Of a stretch of DNA of 64,000 nucleotides, positions 36,372 through 45,587 are shown one piece after another; positions within the stretch are counted from its first letter, which is position 1; every line of letters starts with the position of its first letter. This DNA comes from Novosphingobium jiangmenense (GTDB lineage Bacteria; Pseudomonadota; Alphaproteobacteria; Sphingomonadales; Sphingomonadaceae). The notes beneath the pieces were generated by a model, which was given only the letters and a program-made list of their open reading frames with translations, was not told where the DNA came from and made no database searches. The stretch lies in assembly GCF_015694345.1 (NCBI RefSeq), contig NZ_JADQDC010000008.1, forward strand, positions 62,001-126,000, given 5' to 3'. The translations under genes were made by a program, and so were the position numbers.

Positions 36372-36860
36372 TCAAAGACCGGGCAGTTGCGTCACGTCGT
36401 GATACTGGCCGCGGAAGAACAGGAGCGGGGTCCCCTCCTCGCGCCGGTCCAGCGCTTCGACCGCGCCGACAACCAGATAGTGATCGCCGATGTCCTCGAC
36501 CCGATCCACCGTGCAATCGATCCACGCAATCGCATCTTCCAGCAGCGGCATGCCCGAGGGCGTGTGATCGTGCGCCAGTTCGGCGAACTTGTCCTCGGCC
36601 CGCGCCGCAAAGCGCTTGCACAGCCCGAGCTGGTCGGCGCCGAGCACGTTCACGCAGAAGCGTCCAGTCTCCGCGATCTTCGGCCAGGTGCTGGAGCGCT
36701 TGTCGGGGAAGAAGCCCACCAGCGGCGGATCGAGCGAGATCGAACTGAACGATCCGACCACCAGCCCATGGCGGGTTCCATTGGCTTCGACCGAGGTGAT
36801 GACGCAGACACCGGTCGGCCAGGTGCCCAGAACGTTACGGAAATGGCGGGGATCGATCAT
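36372..36860 (-). CDS. Flavin reductase-like FMN-binding protein
   Basis: The 162-residue protein has the split-barrel flavin reductase fold (DIM6/NTAB type). FRNVLGTWPTGVCVIT is the opening strand. GLVVGSFSSISLDPPLVGFF is the FMN-binding segment, and RFCVNVLGADQLGLCKRFA follows. It would pass reduced flavin to a partner oxygenase. The ATG at 36860 is chosen over a TTG at 36896. It follows the CmcJ-type gene by 59 bp on the same strand, so the two may be one operon. Confidence 0.85.
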   Translation of the reverse strand: MIDPRHFRNVLGTWPTGVCVITSVEANGTRHGLVVGSFSSISLDPPLVGFFPDKRSSTWPKIAETGRFCVNVLGADQLGLCKRFAARAEDKFAELAHDHTPSGMPLLEDAIAWIDCTVDRVEDIGDHYLVVGAVEALDRREEGTPLLFFRGQYHDVTQLPGL

Positions 36861-36919
36861 GCGCGCCTGCCTGTCTGCAAAACCGGCAAGCGTCAAGCGG
36901 CCCTCGGGGGAATACGCCT

Positions 36920-37831
36920 TTACTCGAAGAAGGCGATGCAGCGCACTTCGATGCTTTCGCGAATCTTCGCTTCGGGCAGGCTGGTGTCGTGGAACGCCGT
37001 ATGCGGGCAGCGCCAGGTCACCGAATGGTCGCTGTCCTGGAACTTGAACAGCAGCACGTCATCGGCCTGCATGTTCGAGAAGTACCACCAGCGATGGCGA
37101 TCGCGATGGCGGAAGATCGTCGCCGCGATCATCTGGTCCTCGCCCTCGACCGGCGCGGTCAGGGCATCGCCTACAGGGAATTCGTCGACCACGAACAGCG
37201 TGTTCGAAGCGGTTTCCTCGTCGCTGACCGTGCGCCCGTCGCAGACGGCCAGCGGCCAGTCCTGCGGCCCGGGCGAGAACGTGCGCCACAGCGAGAAGCA
37301 GATGTAGCGGCTGTAGCCGGGGCCGTCGGGAAACCGGTCGGCATAGACCCGCGCCGCCGCGCGTCGGCCGGTGATCTCGTTGTAGTCGACATGCGCCTCG
37401 CCAGCCGGGGGCTGGATGCCGCCCGAATGCTGATAACCTTCGACCTTCTCCTTCGCCCGCTCTGACAGGTCCGCCGAAGTCCGGATCATCCAGCCTTGCG
37501 CGGCGGTTCGAGTGGCACCGGAAAGCCGGGTAACCAGTGCTTCGACCTCCTGCAGATAGGCCGCATCGACCGCCGGCTTGTCGTGGAAGTCGGCAATGGC
37601 CGAGCGATGCTTGCCCAGCACGAATCCGTGCACGTCGAGCGAGAAGCGATCGCGGATCAGCATCCCGTCGCGCACTTCGCAGGGATAGTCGAAATAGTCG
37701 CCGGTGTTCATCTCCGCGCCTTGCGAGACATAGCGCCGGGTGACGTAATCGCCCTCGCCCAGATAGCGGATCAGCGCGGGTGCGCGGCGGACGGATTCCT
37801 CAAGCGATTCAAGCTGCGCGGCGTCTGTCAT
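36920..37831 (-). CDS. CmcJ/NvfI-type oxidoreductase
   Basis: This 303-residue soluble protein resembles the CmcJ/NvfI/AsaB group known from antibiotic and fungal natural-product pathways. Visible landmarks are AHVDYNE (an HxD pair that could bind iron), WRTFSPGPQDWPLAVCDG in the centre, and WRCPHTAFHDT near the C-terminus with further histidines. Group members act as non-haem iron oxygenases in some cases, so oxidation of a small molecule is likely but the substrate is unknown. The start at 37831 has GGAGAGGG just upstream. Confidence 0.75.
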   Translation of the reverse strand: MTDAAQLESLEESVRRAPALIRYLGEGDYVTRRYVSQGAEMNTGDYFDYPCEVRDGMLIRDRFSLDVHGFVLGKHRSAIADFHDKPAVDAAYLQEVEALVTRLSGATRTAAQGWMIRTSADLSERAKEKVEGYQHSGGIQPPAGEAHVDYNEITGRRAAARVYADRFPDGPGYSRYICFSLWRTFSPGPQDWPLAVCDGRTVSDEETASNTLFVVDEFPVGDALTAPVEGEDQMIAATIFRHRDRHRWWYFSNMQADDVLLFKFQDSDHSVTWRCPHTAFHDTSLPEAKIRESIEVRCIAFFE

Positions 37832-38086
37832 CACCCTCTCCAACGGCGTCGATTATCGTTGGGAGCACCTTCCCATATGTTAGTATGCCTAATCAAGTAC
37901 CGCATTTGAAAAGAAATGCGAGCCAAACCGACAAAAGCCGTGTAGGGGCCGCCGCACAGGTATCGCCGTGCACTGTGTGGGAACGGGCTGAGGCGATTCG
38001 TGCCGGGGAAATCACCCGGCCACCCAGCCGATATTGGCCCAACACTACTGCAATGTCGCTTCGGCGGCAGGAATGGCGATTTGATA

Positions 38087-39859
38087 ATGTCTTTTGAACA
38101 CCTCCCCAGCCCGCTCGCGCAGGCTCTCGCAGCGCATGGCTACTCCGCGCTGACGCCGGTTCAGGCTGCGGTGACCGAGCCCGAAGCAGCGGGCCGTGAC
38201 CTTGTCGTCTCGGCGCAGACCGGATCGGGCAAGACCGTGGCGTTCGGCCTGGCCATGGCGCCCGAACTGATCGGCGACGAAAGCGCCCTGCCCTTCGCCA
38301 CCGCACCGCTCGCTCTGGTGATCGCGCCCACTCGCGAACTCGCGCTGCAGGTCAGCCGGGAACTGCAGTGGCTTTATGCGCCGACCCACGCGCGCATCGC
38401 CACCTGCGTCGGCGGCATGGACCCGTCGCGCGAACGTCGCACGCTGCAGGGCGGCGCGCATATCGTCGTCGGCACGCCGGGACGCCTGCGCGATCACCTC
38501 GAACGCGGCGCGCTCGACCTTACGGCGCTGGCCTGCGTCGTGCTCGACGAAGCCGACGAAATGCTCGACATGGGCTTCCGCGAGGATCTCGAGGAACTGC
38601 TCGACGCCACGCCTGAAAACCGCCGCACCCTGCTTTTCTCGGCAACGATGCCCAAGCCGATCGAGGCTCTGGCCCGGCGCTACCAGAAGAACTCGCTGCG
38701 CATCTCCACCGTTGGCGAGAACCGCGGTCATGGCGATATTGCCTATCGCGCCGTCGCCGTTGCCCCGGCAGAGATCGAAGCCGCCGTCGTCAACCTGCTG
38801 CGCTTCCACGAAGCCGAAACCGCGATGCTGTTCTGCGCGACGCGCGACAACGTCCGCCGCCTCCACGCCACGCTGGTCGAACGCGGCTTCACTGCCGTCG
38901 CGCTATCGGGCGAGCACAGCCAGTCCGAGCGCAACAATGCGCTGCAGGCCCTGCGCGACCGCCGCGCCCGCGTCTGCGTTGCCACCGACGTCGCTGCGCG
39001 CGGCATTGACCTTCCCAGCCTGAGCCTCGTCGTCCACGTCGAGATCCCCCGCGATGCCGAGACGCTGCAGCACCGCTCGGGCCGCACCGGTCGCGCCGGC
39101 AAGAAGGGCACCGCCGTGCTCATCGTGCCGTTCCCGCGCCGCCGCCGCGTAGAAATGATGCTGCGCGGCGCCAAGGTGAACGCCGAGTGGGTCGATGTGC
39201 CGACTCCCGAAGCGATCCGCGCGCAAGACCGCGAGCGCCTGCTCGAAACGATCCTCGCACCGGTCGAGCCTGACGAAGCCGATCTCGACATCGCGCGCAC
39301 CCTGCTCGAACAGCGCAGCGCCGAGGAACTCGCCGCAGCCCTCGTCCGCGCCCACCGCGCAGCATTGCCGCAGCCGGAAGAGCTCCTTTCGAGTTCGGAT
39401 GAAGGCCGCAAGCAAGCTGCGCATCGCCCCGGCTTTGACGATGTGGTCTGGTTCCGCATGGACGTGGGCCGTCGCCAGAACGCCGACCCGCGCTGGATCC
39501 TGCCGACGTTGTGCCGACGTGGTCACGTCTCGCGTCAGGAGATCGGCGCGATCCGCATTGCGCCGAACGACACGTGGTTCCAGGTCCCCCGCGCCATTGC
39601 CGATCGCTTTGCCGAAGCTGTACGCCGCACCGCCGACCCCAAGGGCGAAGACGAGAACGGCATCCACATCGAAGCCGCGCCTGACGGCCCGCGCGAAATG
39701 GCGCGCGATAACCGTCGCACCGGCAATGACGGCCCGCGCAAATTCCAGCGCAATGATGGTCCTCGCGGCGAAGACCATCGTGGCCCGCGTCGCCCTCACC
39801 CGGCCGGCCAGCGCCCCCAGGGCAAGCCGCATCGCAAGGGCCCAGCCCAACCACGCTGA
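38087..39859 (+). CDS. DEAD-box RNA helicase with DbpA-type RNA-binding domain
   Basis: This 590-residue ATP-dependent RNA helicase has motif I AQTGSGKT, Ia PTRELA, II DEAD, III SAT and VI HRSGRTGR. A DbpA/CsdA-like RNA-binding domain follows (FRMDVGRRQNADPRWILPTLCRRGHV, then WFQVP). The last 60 residues are basic and rich in Arg, Gly, Asp and Pro and look disordered. DbpA itself acts on 23S rRNA hairpin 92, so a role in ribosome assembly is likely. The ATG at 38087 fits the start of the family. Confidence 0.9.
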   Translation: MSFEHLPSPLAQALAAHGYSALTPVQAAVTEPEAAGRDLVVSAQTGSGKTVAFGLAMAPELIGDESALPFATAPLALVIAPTRELALQVSRELQWLYAPTHARIATCVGGMDPSRERRTLQGGAHIVVGTPGRLRDHLERGALDLTALACVVLDEADEMLDMGFREDLEELLDATPENRRTLLFSATMPKPIEALARRYQKNSLRISTVGENRGHGDIAYRAVAVAPAEIEAAVVNLLRFHEAETAMLFCATRDNVRRLHATLVERGFTAVALSGEHSQSERNNALQALRDRRARVCVATDVAARGIDLPSLSLVVHVEIPRDAETLQHRSGRTGRAGKKGTAVLIVPFPRRRRVEMMLRGAKVNAEWVDVPTPEAIRAQDRERLLETILAPVEPDEADLDIARTLLEQRSAEELAAALVRAHRAALPQPEELLSSSDEGRKQAAHRPGFDDVVWFRMDVGRRQNADPRWILPTLCRRGHVSRQEIGAIRIAPNDTWFQVPRAIADRFAEAVRRTADPKGEDENGIHIEAAPDGPREMARDNRRTGNDGPRKFQRNDGPRGEDHRGPRRPHPAGQRPQGKPHRKGPAQPR

Positions 39860-39922
39860 TCAAACCGGCGGAACGAAATCAGCGGCTCCGGCTTGGACTA
39901 CCGTTCAAGCCGGAGTTTCACC

Positions 39923-40195
39923 ATGTCCCAGATGCCCAAGCCTGCCACCTTCCGCCTGCTCGGCGCGCTGGCCCTGCCCTTCGCGTTGATGATCGGCGCG
40001 TGCGATGCCGCCGACAAGCCGACGCAGCCGATGGACGCGAAGGACGTACCCGAGAACCAGGGCATGGGCGGTGCCTACGACGGCAACCCCACCGGCACGC
40101 CATCTGGCACAGGCGCGGACACAGCCGTCAACGCCCCAGCCGAGGATCGCTCCGCGGCTGACGGCACAACGCCCATGCAAACGCAGCAGCAGTGA
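39923..40195 (+). CDS. Small lipoprotein, function unknown
   Basis: The 90-residue protein has a lipoprotein signal ending in LMIGAC. The short mature tail is rich in Asp, Thr, Gly and Pro and looks unstructured (CDAADKPTQPMDAKDVPENQ onward). A CGGAG site is upstream. It stands alone between the helicase gene and convergent lepA. No family is recognised. Confidence 0.65.
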   Translation: MSQMPKPATFRLLGALALPFALMIGACDAADKPTQPMDAKDVPENQGMGGAYDGNPTGTPSGTGADTAVNAPAEDRSAADGTTPMQTQQQ

Positions 40196-40201
40196 GGCGG
40201 C

Positions 40202-42019
40202 TTATTCCTCGCCCATGCGCAGCGCGGCGATGAAGGCTTCCTGCGGGATCGAGACGTTGCCGTACTCGCGCATGCGGGCCTTGCCCTTCTTCTGCTTTTC
40301 CAGAAGCTTCTTCTTGCGGGTGATGTCACCGCCATAGCACTTGGCAGTAACGTCCTTGCGCATGGCGGCAATCGTCTCGCGCGCGACGACCTTGCCGCCG
40401 ATGGCCGCCTGGACCGGAATCTTGAACAGGTGGCGCGGGATGAGGTCCTTCAGCCGCTCGCACATGTGCCGCCCGCGCGCTTCGGCGGCGCTGCGGTGCA
40501 CGATCATCGACAGCGCATCGACCGGCTCGTTATTGACGAGAATGCTCATCTTCACGAGGTCACCCTCGCGCAACCCGATCTGCTCGTAGTCGAAGCTCGC
40601 ATAACCACGGCTGATCGACTTGAGGCGGTCATAGAAGTCGAACACCACTTCGTTGAGCGGCAGTTCGTAGGTCACCTGCGCGCGCCCGCCGACATAGGTC
40701 AGCCCGGTCTGCACGCCACGCCGGTCCTGGCACAGCTTGAGCACCGAACCGAGGTACTCGTCGGGCGTGTAGATGGTGCCCTTGATCCACGGCTCGTCGA
40801 TCTGCTCGATGCGGCTGGGATCGGGATAATCGGCCGGATTGTGCAGCAGGATCTCGCGCGCATCGTCGTTGCGGCTGGCGCGCAACTGGATGCGGTAAAC
40901 CACTGAAGGTGCAGTGGTAATCAGGTCGAGATCGTATTCGCGGCTGAGCCGTTCCTGAATGATCTCGAGGTGCAGCAATCCGAGGAAGCCGCAACGGAAA
41001 CCGAAGCCCAATGCTGCGCTCGATTCCATTTCGAAGCTGAAAGAGGCGTCGTTCAAACGCAGCTTGGCGATGCTCTCGCGCAGCTTCTCGAACTCGGCGG
41101 CATCGACCGGGAAGATGCCGCAGAACACCACCGGCTGCACTTCCTTGAAGCCCGGCAGCGCTTCCTTGGCGCCCTGCTTTACCGTAGTGATGGTGTCACC
41201 AACGCGGGCCTGCGCCACTTCCTTGATCTGCGCCGTGATGAAGCCGATTTCGCCCGGGCCGAGTTCGTCGAGCGTCTCGATCTTCGGGCGCATGCAGCCC
41301 ACGCGGTCGATCAGGTGCTCGGTCCCGCCGGCCATGAACTTGACCTGCAGTCCCTTCTTGATCACGCCATCGATCACGCGGACGAGGATGACCACGCCGA
41401 GGTACGGATCGTACCACGAGTCCACCAGCATAGCCTTGAGCGGCGCGGTACGGTCGCCCTTCGGCGGCGGAATGCGCTCGACCACGGCATCGAGCACTTC
41501 TTCGATGCCGATGCCGGACTTGGCGCTGGTCATCACCGCATTGCTGGCGTCGAGGCCGATGACGTCCTCGATCTCGGCCTTGACCTTTTCCGGCTCGGCG
41601 GCGGGCAGATCGATCTTGTTGATTACCGGCACAATCTCATGGTCGTGCTCGATCGACTGGTAGACATTGGCCAGCGTCTGCGCTTCCACACCTTGTGCCG
41701 CGTCGACCACCAGCAGCGCGCCTTCGCACGCGGCAAGGCTGCGGCTGACTTCATAGGCGAAGTCGACGTGGCCGGGCGTGTCCATCAGGTTGAGCTGGTA
41801 GGTCTTGCCGTCCTTGCCCTTGTAATCGAGGCGCACGGTCTGCGCCTTGATGGTGATGCCGCGCTCCTTCTCGATGTCCATGTTGTCGAGCACCTGCTCG
41901 GACATCTCGCGTTCGGAAAGGCCGCCGGTATACTGGATCAGACGATCCGCCAGCGTCGACTTGCCGTGGTCGATATGGGCAATGATGGAGAAATTGCGGA
42001 TCAGCGAAAGGTCGGTCAT
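40202..42019 (-). CDS. lepA: Elongation factor 4 (LepA)
   Basis: This 605-residue ribosome-bound GTPase acts in initiation or back-translocation. GTPase motifs are [14 protein letters not shown] and NKIDLP. Domain LepA-C at the end includes the conserved [27 protein letters not shown]. The ATG at 42019 gives [20 protein letters not shown]. The 31 extra upstream codons are not conserved in the family. It is single and convergent with the gene at 39923. Confidence 0.97.
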   Translation of the reverse strand: MTDLSLIRNFSIIAHIDHGKSTLADRLIQYTGGLSEREMSEQVLDNMDIEKERGITIKAQTVRLDYKGKDGKTYQLNLMDTPGHVDFAYEVSRSLAACEGALLVVDAAQGVEAQTLANVYQSIEHDHEIVPVINKIDLPAAEPEKVKAEIEDVIGLDASNAVMTSAKSGIGIEEVLDAVVERIPPPKGDRTAPLKAMLVDSWYDPYLGVVILVRVIDGVIKKGLQVKFMAGGTEHLIDRVGCMRPKIETLDELGPGEIGFITAQIKEVAQARVGDTITTVKQGAKEALPGFKEVQPVVFCGIFPVDAAEFEKLRESIAKLRLNDASFSFEMESSAALGFGFRCGFLGLLHLEIIQERLSREYDLDLITTAPSVVYRIQLRASRNDDAREILLHNPADYPDPSRIEQIDEPWIKGTIYTPDEYLGSVLKLCQDRRGVQTGLTYVGGRAQVTYELPLNEVVFDFYDRLKSISRGYASFDYEQIGLREGDLVKMSILVNNEPVDALSMIVHRSAAEARGRHMCERLKDLIPRHLFKIPVQAAIGGKVVARETIAAMRKDVTAKCYGGDITRKKKLLEKQKKGKARMREYGNVSIPQEAFIAALRMGEE

Positions 42020-42256
42020 GTCGGTCTTTGAATGAAGCGGTGCGGCGTGCACCGCAGCGCCGTTAGCAGGCCTGACCGTGCGAGTCACGATGGCCCGACG
42101 GTCCACGGCCAAATCGCCGCCAGCAACAATTCTTTACAATAAGATGACGCCGGTTTGACAACCGCTTCACATGTTGCCGGAACGCCGATTTTCCTTTTTT
42201 TACAGGGTTTTGCCCTGTTCTCGACCACCCTGGCCGCCTGAGAACTGGTAATTTCA

Positions 42257-42274
42257 CTGTCACAAACCCGTCAT
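42257..42274 (+). promoter_or_regulatory. PhoB-type box upstream of the porin gene
   Basis: CTGTCACAAACCCGTCAT has two 7-bp direct repeats (CTGTCAC and CCGTCAT) separated by 4 A/C-rich bases. This follows the Pho box pattern CTGTCAT-N4-CTGTCAT. It lies 44 bp before the start codon of an OprP/OprO-like porin. The strand is taken from the direct repeats. Confidence 0.65.
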
Positions 42275-42318
42275 TTTACGCACCTAGCCCGCCAGCAACA
42301 TTCTGACGGAGGCAATCG

Positions 42319-43773
42319 GTGGCGGGTAACAGGGCGTTCAGGGCGGCATTGGTAGCAAGCGTGTTCGTGTCTGTTCCGCAGATTGCGGCAGCGGCAGAAG
42401 ATCAGGACGCGAAGATCGCAGATCTTCAGCGTCAGGTCGATGAACTCAAAGCCATCGTCAAGGCGATGCAGGCAGCTCAGGCAGCGCCCCAGATGGCAAC
42501 TGCGGCGCCTGCGGCAGCGCCTGCGCCTGCGCCTGCATCAGCCACGCCCGCCTCGTCCGCTCCAGCGGCCGCTAAGCCAGTGGTCCTCGCCGCTGCCACG
42601 CCCGAGGCCAAGCCTGCCGAGAAGAAGAAGGCCTGGTACGAGAAGCTGCAGATCAGGGGCTATACCCAGCTTCGCGTCAACGAGATCGTCTCCGGCCCCA
42701 AGACTGCGCCAGCCGGCGTCTCGCGCCTGCGCTCGGTGCAGGACAGCGGGATCAATGAGAACGGCAACTTCTCGATCCGGCGCGCCCGTCTCGTCGTGCA
42801 GGGCGACATCTCCAACCGCGTTTCGCTCTATATGCAGGGCGACTTGTCCGCCGCGGTCAACAACCAGTCCGGCACCGAACCGCGCCAGAACTTCTTCCAG
42901 ATGCGCGATGCCTATGCCGACGTGTTCCTCGACAAGAAGAAGACGCTCAAGCTCCGCCTCGGCCAGTCCAAGGTGCCGTTCGGGTGGGAGAACCTGCAAA
43001 GCTCGGGCAACCGCATTCCGCTCGACCGTACCGATGCGATCAACGCGCCGGTTCCGGGCGAGCGCGACATCGGCGCGGTGCTCTATTACACCCCGCCCAA
43101 GGTGCAGAAGATCTGGGACGAGCTGAACCACGAAGGCCAGAAGCTGTTCGGCAATTACGGCGCCTTCGCTGTTGGCGTCTACAACGGCCAGGGCACGAAC
43201 CGCATCGAACGCAGCGGCGGGTTGATGACTGTTGCCATGGGAACGATGCCGTTCCGCTTGGACGGCATCGGCCTTGATGGCCAGGTCGCCGAATTCGGCT
43301 TTACCGCCATGCGCAACCAGGTGCGCCCGGAAGTCCGCTCCGGTGGCGTCTCCACGCTCGCCTACGATGACAACCACGTCAGCGTTCACGGCATGATCTA
43401 TCCGCGTCCGTTCGGCATCCAGTCGGAATGGACCTTCGGAACGGGTCCGCAATGGGATGCGGCAACGTCGTCGATCAAGTCGAAGCGGGCGACTGGCGGC
43501 TATGTCATGGCGATGTATCGCATGCCCGAGACGCCGGTCGGCCAGATCATCCCGTTTGCCCGCTGGCAGAAGTATCGCGGCGGCTGGAAGGGCGCGACCA
43601 ACGCCCCCCGGCTCGAGACCGACGAATATGAAGTCGGCGTCGAATGGCTGCCGATGAAGGAGCTGGAGGTGACGCTTAACTACGCCAACGTCACCCGCAA
43701 CGAAGCCGACGAGCGGCGGACCGGCCGCGCCAAGGGCGACCTGATCCGCGCGCAAGTGCAGTGGAACTACTGA
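42319..43773 (+). CDS. OprP/OprO-type (phosphate-selective) porin
   Basis: The 484-residue outer-membrane protein starts at GTG with GGAGG 6 bp upstream. After the signal peptide comes a short coiled coil (KIADLQRQVDELKAIVKAMQ) and an Ala/Pro linker. The barrel starts near residue 105 (WYEKLQIRGYTQLRVNE). Barrel motifs include FSIRRARLVVQGD and LGQSKVPFGWENLQSS, typical of OprP/OprO. The PhoB-like box upstream suggests induction in low phosphate. No Pst or Pho gene is nearby. Confidence 0.85.
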   Translation: MAGNRAFRAALVASVFVSVPQIAAAAEDQDAKIADLQRQVDELKAIVKAMQAAQAAPQMATAAPAAAPAPAPASATPASSAPAAAKPVVLAAATPEAKPAEKKKAWYEKLQIRGYTQLRVNEIVSGPKTAPAGVSRLRSVQDSGINENGNFSIRRARLVVQGDISNRVSLYMQGDLSAAVNNQSGTEPRQNFFQMRDAYADVFLDKKKTLKLRLGQSKVPFGWENLQSSGNRIPLDRTDAINAPVPGERDIGAVLYYTPPKVQKIWDELNHEGQKLFGNYGAFAVGVYNGQGTNRIERSGGLMTVAMGTMPFRLDGIGLDGQVAEFGFTAMRNQVRPEVRSGGVSTLAYDDNHVSVHGMIYPRPFGIQSEWTFGTGPQWDAATSSIKSKRATGGYVMAMYRMPETPVGQIIPFARWQKYRGGWKGATNAPRLETDEYEVGVEWLPMKELEVTLNYANVTRNEADERRTGRAKGDLIRAQVQWNY

Positions 43774-43779
43774 CCGACG

Positions 43780-44907
43780 TCAACGGGCAGTAATGGAACT
43801 CGCAAGGCGGAAAGTCCCTTGCGCGGTTGCGCCATTGACATAGCGCACACGGTAAAGGGTTGCGGAGGTGAACGCGCCCGTCAGGCGCACCGAAAGCTGT
43901 TGTGAAGTACCAGCACCTACCGCGATCGATGAAACTGCCTGATAGGTCGCACCAGTGTCGAGCGACTGGTCAACGAACAGCGTGCCTGCAACGTCGGCAA
44001 AGGCCACGGCGTTGAAGAAGCAGTACTGGCTCCCTGAACTCTGGCGGCCGGTGCCCGTAAAGGTAGCGGACGCGGCCAGCGATGCGACACTGTCGGTGAA
44101 CCCGAGGTTGGTATTGACCGTTCCGGTTACTGCGACGTTCCCGATCGAGGCACCACCGCCGGCGAGCGAGGTTCCCATAACGTTGAGCGGCCTGCGCTTG
44201 AGCGTGAGAACGATCGCGACCGTACCGGTCCCGAGTGTGGACACGCGCGCACGCACCTGCGCAGCACTGCTGGCAAACGCGAACATGCCTCCGGTGGTGG
44301 ACGTGGTGGACGGAGAAGTGGTCGCCCCGTTGGCTGCGATGACCGGCAAGGCGGCCCAGTTCACGCCATCGTTGGACTGCTCGTAGCTAACCGTATTGCC
44401 GGTTCCGCCCGAAGTTACGTGGAACGCACCACCGCCGAACCCCGCGAGCGAGCTGGAAACCACCGTGGTTGCGGTGTTCACGCTGCCCTGAACGGTAAGC
44501 CCATCCGCCACGTCGTCGACAAACACGTTTCCGATGTGGGCCGAACTGGCGGGGAGCGGGCTGGCCGTAACCGGCAAGGGAGCAGTGGCGCTGACCTGAA
44601 GCGACGAGCCATCGGGCTGGCGGAAGGCGAGATTGCCGGGCGAGACCGGAAGTGGGACGGCAGCACTCACGGGCTGTGCAGAGCCATCGGCCTGGCGGAA
44701 AGTGATCGTGCCCGGAGACACCGGCAGCGGTGCAGTGGCGCTGACGGGCTGCTGTGAACCGTCGGCAAGCGCGAAGGCAACAGCGCCGCTGGTCACCGGC
44801 AGCGGCTTGTCGATGGCGACGACTTCGGCCGATCCATCGGGCTTGGCATAGGCCACGGCATTGACGGTGGTGTAGCGTGCAGGGAAGCTGATCTCGGGAT
44901 TGGGCAT
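43780..44907 (-). CDS. Repeat-bearing protein, phage-tail or surface-like, function unknown
   Basis: The 375-residue protein has no signal peptide. Residues about 25-125 hold four units of about 25 residues with the core DGS-x-PVS-A-PLPVSPG. The remainder is Ser/Thr/Gly-rich beta sequence such as IGNVAVTGTVNTNLGF. The style recalls phage virion or tail decoration proteins, but no other phage gene is close. The start at 44907 has GGAG 6 bp upstream; 12 bp farther is another ATG. It is convergent with the porin gene, with 6 bp between stops. Confidence 0.6.
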   Translation of the reverse strand: MPNPEISFPARYTTVNAVAYAKPDGSAEVVAIDKPLPVTSGAVAFALADGSQQPVSATAPLPVSPGTITFRQADGSAQPVSAAVPLPVSPGNLAFRQPDGSSLQVSATAPLPVTASPLPASSAHIGNVFVDDVADGLTVQGSVNTATTVVSSSLAGFGGGAFHVTSGGTGNTVSYEQSNDGVNWAALPVIAANGATTSPSTTSTTGGMFAFASSAAQVRARVSTLGTGTVAIVLTLKRRPLNVMGTSLAGGGASIGNVAVTGTVNTNLGFTDSVASLAASATFTGTGRQSSGSQYCFFNAVAFADVAGTLFVDQSLDTGATYQAVSSIAVGAGTSQQLSVRLTGAFTSATLYRVRYVNGATAQGTFRLASSITAR

Positions 44908-45160
44908 CGACGTCTCCATTCACATGCGGAACAATCGACGCAAGCAGATAACCAAATTGGTTCTTGTAGGAAAATGGATTCGTCATGGCGGTTACCAACA
45001 AGCCGCCACCACTCGTCGCCCTTCTGTCCCGCTTCGTCGCTTTCGCTGGCAGGAACCGCGCCGTTAATCCGGCGTTGTGGATCGCCTGCCGATGATAGCG
45101 GTTGTCGCAGCAACCCGGCTTGCCGGTCTGCAGCAATGTTTCTGATTACGGGAGCATCCC

Positions 45161-45535
45161 ATGAAGAAGACCATCCTCGCCGCCACTCTTGCGGCCGTTG
45201 CCCTTCCCGCCGCGCCGGTACTGGCCGATCCGCCGCACTGGGCTCCTGCCCACGGCTATCGCGCCAAGCACGACCGGATCTACGACAGTCGCGGTCGCTA
45301 CATCGAACCGCGCCGCATCACCAGCCGCGACCGCGTCTGGCGCGGCGACGACGGTCGTTACTACTGCCGTCGGAGCAACGGCACGACCGGCCTGATCATC
45401 GGCGCTGCCGGTGGCGCTTTGCTCGGCCGCGCAATCGACACCCGTGGTGACCGCGCGCTCGGCACCATCCTCGGCGCTGCCGGTGGTGCCCTGCTCGGCC
45501 GCGAGATCGAGCGCAGCGGCGGTCGCTGCCGCTAA
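45161..45535 (+). CDS. Glycine-zipper (2TM) exported protein
   Basis: This 124-residue protein has a signal peptide (KKTILAATLAAVALPAAPVLA-D). A basic RYIEP...RDRVWRGDDGRYYC middle follows, then two glycine-zipper segments: LIIGAAGGALLGRAID and ILGAAGGALLGREIE. Such proteins associate with membranes and often the outer membrane. The exact role is unknown. A terminator follows it. Confidence 0.75.
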   Translation: MKKTILAATLAAVALPAAPVLADPPHWAPAHGYRAKHDRIYDSRGRYIEPRRITSRDRVWRGDDGRYYCRRSNGTTGLIIGAAGGALLGRAIDTRGDRALGTILGAAGGALLGREIERSGGRCR

Positions 45536-45558
45536 GTCCACGGCGGTCTGAAAACACG

Positions 45559-45587
45559 AAGGGCGGCTCCACCGAGCCGCCCTTTTT
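45559..45587 (+). terminator. Rho-independent terminator
   Basis: GGGCGGCT (45561-45568) and AGCCGCCC (45575-45582) form an 8-bp stem with a 6-base loop, followed by five T. Upstream A-rich bases make it possibly bidirectional, serving the convergent peptidase gene that ends here. Confidence 0.88.

Noticed and set aside
40970..42031. A 353-residue plus-strand frame opposite lepA
   Set aside because: lepA has complete GTPase motifs. The frame opposite shows no domain.
42202..42218. ACAGGG-TTTTG-CCCTGT hairpin taken as a terminator for lepA
   Set aside because: It lies upstream of lepA, and its T-tract precedes the stem on the plus strand, so it cannot terminate in the right direction.
43780..44907. 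Prophage remnant
   Set aside because: Only one phage-like protein is present. No integrase, capsid, portal, attachment repeats or tRNA junction is visible.
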